In this document: in pieces, positions 14,668 to 20,437 of the stretch
How the letters are laid out: each line of letters starts with the position of its first letter
Position numbering within the stretch: the first letter of the stretch is position 1
Source: DAOTXL01 sp034434895
Lineage (GTDB): Bacteria; Chloroflexota; Anaerolineae; JAAYZQ01
Direction: 5' to 3'
Assembly: GCA_034434895.1 (NCBI GenBank)
Contig: DAOTYI010000042.1
Coordinates: forward strand, 1-27,205
Length of the DNA: 27,205 nucleotides
Position numbers and translations under genes: made by a program
Notes under the pieces: model-generated
Seen by the model: only the letters and a program-made list of their open reading frames with translations
Databases searched by the model: none
What the model was told of the DNA's origin: nothing

Positions 14668-15778
14668 CCATCGTCAATCGAATGATCCCCCCGCCGAGCA
14701 CCACATCCCCTTGATAGGCGACCACCGCCTGGCCAGGGGTGATGTCTCGCAGGGGGAGGTCGAATTCCACCCTGGCCTGGCCGCCGTCCAGAGGGCTCCA
14801 GGTGGCATCGGCCAGGGCAGCCTGGGAACGGATTTTGGCCTGCACCCGCAGCGGTTCGGCGGGCGGCTCTCCATTGACATAACTCACACTTTCCGCCAGC
14901 AGGGTCCGCCGGCCCAGTTCCCGCGCCGGGCCGACGATGAGGGTATTGCGTTGCACATCCAGGTGGAGGACATACAACGCCTCGGCGGCGGCGATCCCCA
15001 GCCCTTTCCGCTGGCCGACCGTGTAGAATGGCAGGCCCTGGTGCTGCCCGATCTCGCGCCCGGCCGTGTCGAGGATAGGGCCAGGCTGCGCCACCTGGGG
15101 GGCGTGCTCGCGCAGGAAACGCCGGTAATCATCGTCGGCCACAAAGCACAGCTCCATACTCTCCTCTTTGGCCGCCACCGGCAAACCCCACTGCCGGGCC
15201 ATCCCCCGCACCTGCTCTTTGGTCAGGCTGCCGATGGGGAACAGCAGATGCTGCAACTCCTCCTGGCCCAGCATATAGAGCACGTAGGACTGATCCTTCT
15301 GCCGGTCAGCCCCCCGCCGCAGCCGGTAGCGACCGTCGGCCCGGTCCACCTGCGCATAGTGGCCGGTGGCCAGATAGTCGGCGTCGAGGGCCAGGGCGTG
15401 GCGCAGCAGGCGGCCAAAACGGATGTGCCGGTTGCAGGCCAGGCAGGGGTTGGGCGTGCGGCCCCGGCTGTACTCGGCGACGAAATAGTCCACCACGCAG
15501 GCTTTGAATTCGGCGGCATAGTTGACCAGGTAGAAGGGGATGCCCAATTGAGCGGCCACGCGGCGAGCATCCTCCACCGCCTGGGGGGTACAGCACCGGT
15601 TCTCCCCTCCGGCTCCGCCCGGGGCAGGCTGTTCGGCCCACAGGCGCATCATCACCCCGATGACCTGGTAGCCCTGTTCTACCAGCAGGGCAGCAGCGAC
15701 CGAGCTATCCACTCCGCCGCTCATGGCGACGACCACCCGCTGGCCGGCGGCTCCCACCCTGCCTCCTCGCCGGTTCAT
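14660..15778 (-). CDS. mnmA: tRNA-specific 2-thiouridylase MnmA
   Basis: A 372-residue PP-loop enzyme that places sulfur on U34 of Lys, Glu and Gln tRNAs, taking persulfide sulfur that begins at a cysteine desulfurase. The PP-loop SGGVDSS is at about 20-26. The two catalytic cysteines are Cys112 in TPNPCLACN and Cys211 in ELCFVADDD. GLPFYTVGQRKGLGI is the conserved adenylation-region motif. ATG 15778 was chosen over an ATG at 15793, because 15778 gives an ATGA overlap with the arsA stop. Length fits the family. The sulfur-supplying cysteine pathway is encoded just upstream (16865-20257). Confidence 0.95.
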   Translation of the reverse strand: MNRRGGRVGAAGQRVVVAMSGGVDSSVAAALLVEQGYQVIGVMMRLWAEQPAPGGAGGENRCCTPQAVEDARRVAAQLGIPFYLVNYAAEFKACVVDYFVAEYSRGRTPNPCLACNRHIRFGRLLRHALALDADYLATGHYAQVDRADGRYRLRRGADRQKDQSYVLYMLGQEELQHLLFPIGSLTKEQVRGMARQWGLPVAAKEESMELCFVADDDYRRFLREHAPQVAQPGPILDTAGREIGQHQGLPFYTVGQRKGLGIAAAEALYVLHLDVQRNTLIVGPARELGRRTLLAESVSYVNGEPPAEPLRVQAKIRSQAALADATWSPLDGGQARVEFDLPLRDITPGQAVVAYQGDVVLGGGIIRLTMDD

Positions 15779-16701
15779 GGCGCAAACAGCCATTCTTCGA
15801 GCCTGGCCAGCCGCTCCACCCCCTTGACCTCCTCGGCTAACAAGGGCAGGCAGGTGATCGTCATCCGGCCATCGTACTCTTCAGCCAGCAACTCCAGATA
15901 GGGGCGTTGCATGGCCTGCCGCCGGCGCAAAAACTCTGAATCGGCCCCGGTGATGACATGGTTGACGATCAGGTGGCGGATGGTCAACCCCAACCGATCG
16001 AACTCAGCCACCAACCGCCGCGCCTGGTAGACCCCCAATGCTTCCGGGATGGTCACCAGCACAAATTCGGCGTGGTCCGGATCGCGGAACCAGTTGGCGA
16101 TCTCTTGCGACAACTGCCGCCAACTGTCAATCAGCTCCAGGAATGGAACCTGCCCGAGTTGGAGTTTGTCGCGCACGTTCAGGTAGATGCGGGGGGCCAG
16201 GCGCAGGTGGCTGAGGAACTTGTAGGGCAGCTCCAGCAGGCGCAGGGTATCCCCGGCCGGGGCGGTATCCCACACCACCAGGTCATAGCGGCCATCGCGC
16301 ACCCGTTCCAGGATAAAGTCGAGCAAAAATTCTTCCTGGATGCCGGGGGCCATCCCGACATAATCCACCACTTCGTCGTAGGGCATGTCCACAAAGACCT
16401 GAGCGGCTTCATAGATCTCCGGGCCGAACTTGCGCTTCCAGCGGCGCATGACCTCATCAGGGTCAATTTCCAGGCCCCACAGGTTGGGGATGCCGGGGAT
16501 GGGCGTTTCGACCGCGCCGATCGGCGTCTCAAAAATGTCCGACAGGCTGGGGGTCAGGTCGCTGGAGAGGATCAGTGTCCGTCGCCCTTGGGCAGCAAAG
16601 TGCAGGGCCGTCGCCGCCGAGGTGGTGGTCTTGCCCACACCCCCCTTGCCGCCGAACATCAGGACCCGCTTCCGGGTACAGGTCAGATCTGCAAGAGACA
16701 T
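15775..16701 (-). CDS. ArsA/Get3-family ATPase
   Basis: A 308-residue single-domain member of the ArsA/GET3 (TRC40) family. The deviant Walker A GKGGVGKTTT is at about 18-27, SSDLTPSLSDIF at about 46-57, and the switch II motif at about 145-156 reads DTAPAGDTLRLL. The usual signature is DTAPTGHTLRLL, so the conserved His is Asp151 here. No arsB, arsR or CxxC metal site is nearby, which argues against an arsenite pump and for a Get3-like or unknown role. It has its own promoter, with the -10 only 6 nt from the ATG and no Shine-Dalgarno sequence, so the mRNA is probably leaderless. The stop overlaps the mnmA start (ATGA). Confidence 0.88.
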   Translation of the reverse strand: MSLADLTCTRKRVLMFGGKGGVGKTTTSAATALHFAAQGRRTLILSSDLTPSLSDIFETPIGAVETPIPGIPNLWGLEIDPDEVMRRWKRKFGPEIYEAAQVFVDMPYDEVVDYVGMAPGIQEEFLLDFILERVRDGRYDLVVWDTAPAGDTLRLLELPYKFLSHLRLAPRIYLNVRDKLQLGQVPFLELIDSWRQLSQEIANWFRDPDHAEFVLVTIPEALGVYQARRLVAEFDRLGLTIRHLIVNHVITGADSEFLRRRQAMQRPYLELLAEEYDGRMTITCLPLLAEEVKGVERLARLEEWLFAP

Positions 16702-16707
16702 AACACC

Positions 16708-16737
16708 AGTATACCACAGCCGGCGCCGCTTTGTCGA
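16708..16737 (-). promoter_or_regulatory. SigA-type promoter of arsA, leaderless
   Basis: On the minus strand TCGACA (16737-16732), an 18-nt spacer, then TATACT (16713-16708), with TGG before the -10 (extended -10). Only GGTGTT separates the -10 from the ATG at 16701, so the first transcribed base should be at or beside the A of ATG. The -35 falls inside the dyad at 16723-16750. The string TGTGGTATAC also occurs in the kinase promoter. Confidence 0.6.
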
Positions 16738-16750
16738 AACAAAGCGGCGC
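16723..16750. promoter_or_regulatory. 12-bp dyad overlapping the arsA -35 box
   Basis: GCGCCGCTTTGT (16723-16734) pairs exactly with ACAAAGCGGCGC (16739-16750) around a CGAA loop. The centre and one arm cover the -35 element of the arsA promoter, so it could be a repressor operator. It also lies downstream of the desulfurase gene, where it could act as a terminator hairpin, although no T-tract follows. Confidence 0.5.
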
Positions 16751-16764
16751 GGTGGGTCACTGCC

Positions 16765-16852
16765 TACCCTCCCGCAGGTTTGGGCGCATTAAAGTGCGCT
16801 GCAATGGGCTGCTCGCCCTGTTGCCAGCCACTTTCTAACCTGCGGGAGGGTA
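16765..16852. repeat. 88-bp fold-back element with 16-bp terminal inverted repeats
   Basis: TACCCTCCCGCAGGTT (16765-16780) and AACCTGCGGGAGGGTA (16837-16852) are perfect inverted repeats. The inside continues the fold: AAAGTG (16791-16796) with CACTTT (16829-16834), GCTGCAA with TTGCCAGC (one bulged C), and GGGC with GCCC around a 5-nt loop. The only asymmetry is a 10-nt bulge (16781-16790) opposite CT. The element has no ORF and occupies the gap between the desulfurase stop and the arsA promoter. It is either a small non-autonomous mobile element or a structured RNA. Confidence 0.65.
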
Positions 16853-16864
16853 TCTGGCCCCTGT

Positions 16865-18049
16865 TTATCGGTTGTACAACGGGCTTATCCGGCGCAGCTT
16901 TTCGATAATGCCGGGCAGGATATCCAGCACGTAATCGATCTCTTCTTCGGTATTCTCCCGGCCCAACGTCAGCCGCAGCGAGCCGTGAGCCACCTCGTGG
17001 GGCAGGCCCATCGCCGTCAGCACATGGGACGGTTCCAGCGAGGCGCTGGTACAGGCAGAACCGCTGCTGGCTGCCACCCCCATCAGGTCCAGGTTGAGCA
17101 GGATTGATTCCCCCTCCACGTAACGAAAGACGAAACTGGCGCTGTTGGGCAACCGCTGCGTCGGATGGCCGGTCAGCTGGCTGTCGGGGATGCGCTCCAG
17201 CACCCCGACGATCAGCCTGTCGCGCAGGCGAGCGATCCGGCTGTTGGCCTCTTCGGCCTCATCATAGGCCAGCCGCAACGCCGTGGCCAGGCCAACGGCG
17301 TAGGCCACATTCTCCGTACCGGCCCGCCGGTTGCGCTCGTGGCCGCCGCCGGTTTGCATCGGCAGGAGGGGCACCCCCTTGCGTGCATACAACACCCCTA
17401 TCCCCTTTGGCCCATAGAACTTGTGCGCCGACAGCGACAGCAGATCGACATTCAGCGCCTGCACATCCAGGCTGAGCGTGCCGCCGGCCTGGACCGCATC
17501 GGTGTGGAAGGGGATGCCCCGGGCGCGGGCCAGGGCCCCGATCTCGGCGATCGGCTCGATCGTGCCCACTTCGTTATTGGCATACATGATGCTGATGAGG
17601 GCCGTGTCGGGTCGGATCGCCTTTTCCACCTCGGCCGGGTCCACCAGGCCATAGCGGTCCACCGGCACATAGCTCACCTCGAAGCCGAAATACCTGCTCA
17701 ACTGTTCCATCGTGTGGCCGATGGCGTGATGTTCGATGGCCGAGGTGATCAGGTGGTTCTTTTTCAGGCGGTGCCGTCGCTCAAAGGCCACGCCACGCAA
17801 CGCCAGGTTGTCGCTCTCGGTGCCGCAACTGGTCCAGATCACCTCGGTGGGGGCACAGTTCAGGATTTCGGCCACCGTCTCCCGTGCCTGTTCCAGCGCC
17901 TGGCGGGCCTCCCGCCCCAGAGCATAGATGCTCGATGGGTTGCCGTACCGTGTCGTCCAATAAGGCAACATGGCTTCGACCACGCGCGGGTCCACCGCCG
18001 TCGTGGCCGCATGGTCCAGGTAAACCGATCGTTTTGTTTGTCCTTCCAT
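16865..18049 (-). CDS. iscS: Cysteine desulfurase, IscS/NifS type
   Basis: A 394-residue PLP enzyme that turns cysteine into alanine and an enzyme persulfide, the sulfur source for Fe-S clusters and thiolated tRNA. VYLDHAATT is the N-terminal family motif. The PLP lysine is about K210 in SLSAHKFYGPKG, and the catalytic cysteine about C333 in SSGSACTSASLEPSHVL, the long-loop IscS/NifS pattern. ATG 18049 was chosen because GAGG lies about 7 nt upstream; the adjacent ATG 18052 is nearly as good, and the frame continues to 18085 without support. It follows cysK by 32 nt, with a palindromic repeat between. No iscU or other assembly genes follow in the window. Confidence 0.93.
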   Translation of the reverse strand: MEGQTKRSVYLDHAATTAVDPRVVEAMLPYWTTRYGNPSSIYALGREARQALEQARETVAEILNCAPTEVIWTSCGTESDNLALRGVAFERRHRLKKNHLITSAIEHHAIGHTMEQLSRYFGFEVSYVPVDRYGLVDPAEVEKAIRPDTALISIMYANNEVGTIEPIAEIGALARARGIPFHTDAVQAGGTLSLDVQALNVDLLSLSAHKFYGPKGIGVLYARKGVPLLPMQTGGGHERNRRAGTENVAYAVGLATALRLAYDEAEEANSRIARLRDRLIVGVLERIPDSQLTGHPTQRLPNSASFVFRYVEGESILLNLDLMGVAASSGSACTSASLEPSHVLTAMGLPHEVAHGSLRLTLGRENTEEEIDYVLDILPGIIEKLRRISPLYNR

Positions 18050-18063
18050 CATCCTTCCTCTTC

Positions 18064-18100
18064 TGAGGGCAGGGCAACTGCTCACAGTTGTCCTGCCTCA
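18064..18100. repeat. Palindromic repeat overlapping the cysK stop codon
   Basis: Positions 18064-18080 (TGAGGGCAGGGCAACTG) pair with 18085-18100 (CAGTTGTCCTGCCTCA) around a CTCA loop, with one bulged G and one G-U pair. The core matches the palindrome at 9583-9612. The minus-strand repeat encodes the last residues of cysK (EAGQL) and its TGA stop (18084-18082). It lies in the cysK-iscS intercistronic space. Confidence 0.7.
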
Positions 18101-19011
18101 AACAACCCGGTGCTCAAATATCGCTCACCGGTGTCGGGCAACACCACCACGACCGTTTTGCCCTCTCCCAGCCGCCCTGCCACCCGCACCGCTGCCCATG
18201 CGGCCGCGCCGGAGGAGATGCCGGCCAGAATGCCCTCTTCACGGGCCAGTCGGCGGGCTGTTTCGGCGGCCTCCTCGTTGCTCACCTGCACGATCTCATC
18301 TATGACGGCGGTGTTGAGCACAGCCGGGACAAAACCGGCACCGATCCCCTGGATCTTGTGTTTCCCCGGTGCGCCGCCCGACAAAACCGGGGAATCGGCC
18401 GGCTCCACGGCCACGATCCGGACGCCGGGCAGCATGTCCTTGAGAATTTCGCCCACGCCGGTGATGGTGCCCCCCGTGCCCACCCCGCCGACAAAGGCGT
18501 CCAGGCGGCCCACCTGGGTCAGGATCTCGGCGGCCGTGGTGCGACGGTGTACCTCCGGGTTGGCCGGGTTCTGGAACTGCTGGGGCATAAAGTAGCCATG
18601 CTCGCGGACCAGCTCTTCCGCCCTGGCGATAGCGCCTTTCATCCCCTCCGCCCCCGGCGTCAGGATCAGGTCGGCACCATAGGCCCGCAGCAGCGTCCGA
18701 CGCTCCAGGCTCATCGTCTCAGGCATGACCAGGATCAGGCGGTAGCCCTTGACGGCGGCCACCATGGCCAGGCCGATGCCGGTGTTGCCACTGGTGGGTT
18801 CCACGATCACACCGCCGGGTTGGAGCACTCCTGCTTCCTCAGCAGCCTCGATCATGGCCCTGGCGATCCGATCCTTCACGCTGCCCCCCGGATTGAAACT
18901 CTCCAACTTGGCCCACACCGTCGCCGAGCCGGCCGGGGGCAATCGGCGCAGGCGGACCACCGGGGTATGGCCGATCAGCTCCAGGACCGTTTCCGCTCTG
19001 GCAGCATTCAT
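18082..19011 (-). CDS. cysK: Cysteine synthase (O-acetylserine sulfhydrylase)
   Basis: A 309-residue PLP enzyme forming cysteine from O-acetylserine and sulfide. GHTPVVRL is the N-terminal motif, the PLP lysine is about K46 in NPGGSVKDR, TSGNTGIG is the substrate-binding loop, and GTGGTITG is the phosphate-binding glycine loop. ATG 19011 was chosen because AAGGAGG lies about 10 nt upstream and it forms an ATGA overlap with the cysE stop; the open frame extends to 19044 without support. The usual family ending is near ERYLST(x)LFE; here AGQL is added, encoded by a palindromic repeat. It works directly with CysE, which supplies its substrate. Confidence 0.96.
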   Translation of the reverse strand: MNAARAETVLELIGHTPVVRLRRLPPAGSATVWAKLESFNPGGSVKDRIARAMIEAAEEAGVLQPGGVIVEPTSGNTGIGLAMVAAVKGYRLILVMPETMSLERRTLLRAYGADLILTPGAEGMKGAIARAEELVREHGYFMPQQFQNPANPEVHRRTTAAEILTQVGRLDAFVGGVGTGGTITGVGEILKDMLPGVRIVAVEPADSPVLSGGAPGKHKIQGIGAGFVPAVLNTAVIDEIVQVSNEEAAETARRLAREEGILAGISSGAAAWAAVRVAGRLGEGKTVVVVLPDTGERYLSTGLFEAGQL

Positions 19012-19859
19012 GACTCTGTCGCCTCCTTCCTGTCCGCCGTCCACAAACAGGCCGCAGACGCCGGTCTGGCCTGGTCAAACGAAGCCGTGTAGGTCAGGTC
19101 TCTCACCTGCTTCTCCAAGGCCTCGACACGCTCTGCCAGGCACTTGAGCGTTTCCAGCACCGGGTCGGGCAGGCGGGCATGATCCAACAGGTCGGTGGGC
19201 TGCCGTTCGATCCGCCGTCCATTGAGGCGGACGATCCGCCCCGGCACACCGACGACTGTCGCCCCTGGCGGCACCGGCTCGATGACCACCGACCCGGAGC
19301 CGATCTTGGCCCCATCACCTACGGTGATGTTGCCCAGGATCACGGCATGGGAGCCGATGACCACACCGTTGCCGATGGTGGGATGGCGTTTGGTGCGTTC
19401 CGAGGAGGTGCCACCCAGGATGGCACCGGTGTACATCAGCACATCGTCGCCCACCTCCGCCGTCTCACCGATCACCACCCCGGCGCCGTGATCCACGAAA
19501 AACCTGCGCCCGATGCGCGCTCCGGGGTGGATCTCAATGCCGGTCAGAAAGCGGTTGAGGTGCGAGACGATACGCGCCAGGGTCAGGTGCCCGCGCCGCC
19601 ACAGCCCGTGGGCCAGGCGGTGTAGCCAGCAGGCGTGCAATCCGGGATAGCAGATCAACACCTCGACCAGGCTCCGCGCTGCCGGGTCTCTGGCATAGAT
19701 CGTCTGAATATCCTCACGGAGCAGGGCCAGCCAGCGCCGCAACCCTGTCTGGTCCCCCTGTTGGGCCGGCGCTCGAACGCCCGACCTGCCTGCTGCCTGG
19801 AGATTGGATATCGGGTTTGGGCATGGGGTATTGGGCATCGGGTATTTGTCGTCGGTCAT
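19008..19859 (-). CDS. cysE: Serine O-acetyltransferase
   Basis: A 283-residue left-handed beta-helix acetyltransferase that makes O-acetylserine, the first step of cysteine synthesis. The N-terminal helical region contains LREDIQTIYARDPAARSLVEVL. Hexapeptide repeats run from IHPGARIGRRFFVDHGAGVV (catalytic His and Asp) through GETAEVGDDVLMYTGAILGG to NITVGDGAKIGSGSVVIEPV. The C-terminal tail after VGVPGRIV is longer than usual and partly coiled-coil-like (LKCLAERVEALEKQVRDL). ATG 19859 overlaps the Rrf2 stop (ATGA). The first about 20 residues (DDKYPMPNTPCPNPISNLQ) are encoded by a low-complexity repeat and are probably an acquired extension. The stop overlaps the cysK start. Confidence 0.93.
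   Translation of the reverse strand: MTDDKYPMPNTPCPNPISNLQAAGRSGVRAPAQQGDQTGLRRWLALLREDIQTIYARDPAARSLVEVLICYPGLHACWLHRLAHGLWRRGHLTLARIVSHLNRFLTGIEIHPGARIGRRFFVDHGAGVVIGETAEVGDDVLMYTGAILGGTSSERTKRHPTIGNGVVIGSHAVILGNITVGDGAKIGSGSVVIEPVPPGATVVGVPGRIVRLNGRRIERQPTDLLDHARLPDPVLETLKCLAERVEALEKQVRDLTYTASFDQARPASAACLWTADRKEATES
19800..19852 (-). repeat. CAATACCC-type low-complexity repeat inside the cysE 5' end
   Basis: Read on the minus strand, imperfect units of about 14 nt follow each other: AATACCCGATGCCC, AATACCCCATGCCC, AAACCCGATATCC, AATCTCC. They encode the N-terminus of CysE. A similar run (CAATACCC, AAACCCC, AAACCCC; about 14335-14361) encodes the N-terminus of the nucleoside kinase. Confidence 0.55.
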
Positions 19860-20257
19860 TGCAGTTCCGCCAGCGTGATCGAATCCAGCACTTCGACCAG
19901 TCGGTCGCGCACCTGTTGCCACACCCCCCGGGTGCTGCACTCCTCTTCGCGGAGGCAGGGGACGCACCTGTGCTCAACCGTGCACTGGATGGGCAGGATG
20001 GAGCCTTCCAGGGCGCGGATCACATCGCCGGCGGTAATCGTCTGCGGTGTACGGCTCAGATAATACCCCCCCCGGGCACCGCGCTGGCTGCACAGCAGAC
20101 CCGCCCGGCGCAAAGCAATGGCGATCTGCTCCAGATAGTTCTGGGAGATGCCCTGATTCCTGGCCACCTCGGCCAGGGATACCGGCCCCTGCCCAAAGAG
20201 GCGGGCAAACTCGCTCATAGCGCGCAGCCCATAGAGTTCCCTGGCCGATATCCGCAC
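19856..20257 (-). CDS. Rrf2-family transcriptional regulator (IscR/CymR-like)
   Basis: A 133-residue winged-helix regulator. The Rrf2 N-terminus RISARELYGLRAM is followed by the recognition part VSLAEVARNQGISQNYLEQIAIALRRAGLL and the wing SQRGARGGYYLSR. Four cysteines, C92, C98, C101 and C107, lie in the loop where IscR carries its Fe-S ligands (C92, C98, C104), so an Fe-S cluster is plausible. CymR, the cysteine-responsive Rrf2 protein, lacks these; the gene context fits either role. The start is GTG 20257, with AGGAG 4 nt and GGAGGG about 10 nt upstream. It is the first gene of Rrf2-cysE-cysK-iscS and overlaps cysE by ATGA. A dyad over its own start of transcription suggests autoregulation. 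Confidence 0.92.
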   Translation of the reverse strand: MRISARELYGLRAMSEFARLFGQGPVSLAEVARNQGISQNYLEQIAIALRRAGLLCSQRGARGGYYLSRTPQTITAGDVIRALEGSILPIQCTVEHRCVPCLREEECSTRGVWQQVRDRLVEVLDSITLAELQ

Positions 20258-20277
20258 CCGCTCCTGCCCTCCTGTCC

Positions 20278-20301
20278 AATCCCTAGTAAAATGTCGGAAT
20301 T
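20278..20301 (-). promoter_or_regulatory. Putative Rrf2 operator at the operon transcription start
   Basis: On the minus strand AATTCC (20301-20296), 12 nt, then GGGATT (20283-20278) form an imperfect dyad directly after the -10 box and across the predicted +1. Its centre (GACATTTTACTA) is AT-rich, and the half-sites loosely recall Rrf2-family operators. The position would give repression by the encoded regulator. Confidence 0.45.
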
Positions 20302-20330
20302 ATTGTACCACGGTGGTTGCCTGCTGTCAA
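20302..20330 (-). promoter_or_regulatory. Consensus SigA promoter of the Rrf2-cysE-cysK-iscS operon
   Basis: On the minus strand TTGACA (20330-20325), a 17-nt spacer, then TACAAT (20307-20302). This is the closest match to consensus in the window, as expected for an operon held down by a repressor. Start of transcription should be near 20295, inside the putative operator. Confidence 0.75.
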
Positions 20331-20362
20331 GTCAGGGAGATCACAAGAGCCTCCAGCTTCAC

Positions 20363-20391
20363 TTGCGCATTTGCCCCTTTTGAGGTATCAT
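20363..20391 (+). promoter_or_regulatory. Promoter of the acyl-CoA synthetase unit, leaderless
   Basis: TTGCGC (20363-20368), a 17-nt spacer, then TATCAT (20386-20391). The next ATG (20399) starts 7 nt after the -10, so the transcript should begin on or beside that ATG, which opens a 12-codon leader ORF. It diverges from the Rrf2 promoter, with 32 nt between the two -35 boxes. Confidence 0.45.
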
Positions 20392-20398
20392 ACGCCTG

Positions 20399-20437
20399 AT
20401 GGCAAACAGCAGTGATACAGGCTGCTTCACTGGGTGA
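20399..20437 (+). CDS. Possible 12-codon leaderless leader peptide
   Basis: ATG 20399 opens the peptide MANSSDTGCFTG, ending at TGA 20435-20437. That stop overlaps the GTG (20434-20436) that begins the acyl-CoA synthetase frame (GTGA overlap). The GTG has no Shine-Dalgarno sequence, so ribosomes arriving by translation of the leader could restart there. The ATG stands where the mRNA should begin. With only 12 codons it could be chance. No run of regulatory codons is seen, although one Cys and two Thr are present. Confidence 0.35.
   Translation: MANSSDTGCFTG

Noticed and set aside
16765..16852. Integron attC site
   Set aside because: The imperfect fold-back shape is suggestive, but there is no integrase, no cassette array and no recognisable attC core boxes.
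17165..18595. Plus-strand 476-codon open frame opposite iscS and cysK
   Set aside because: Both minus-strand genes have all catalytic motifs; this frame has none.
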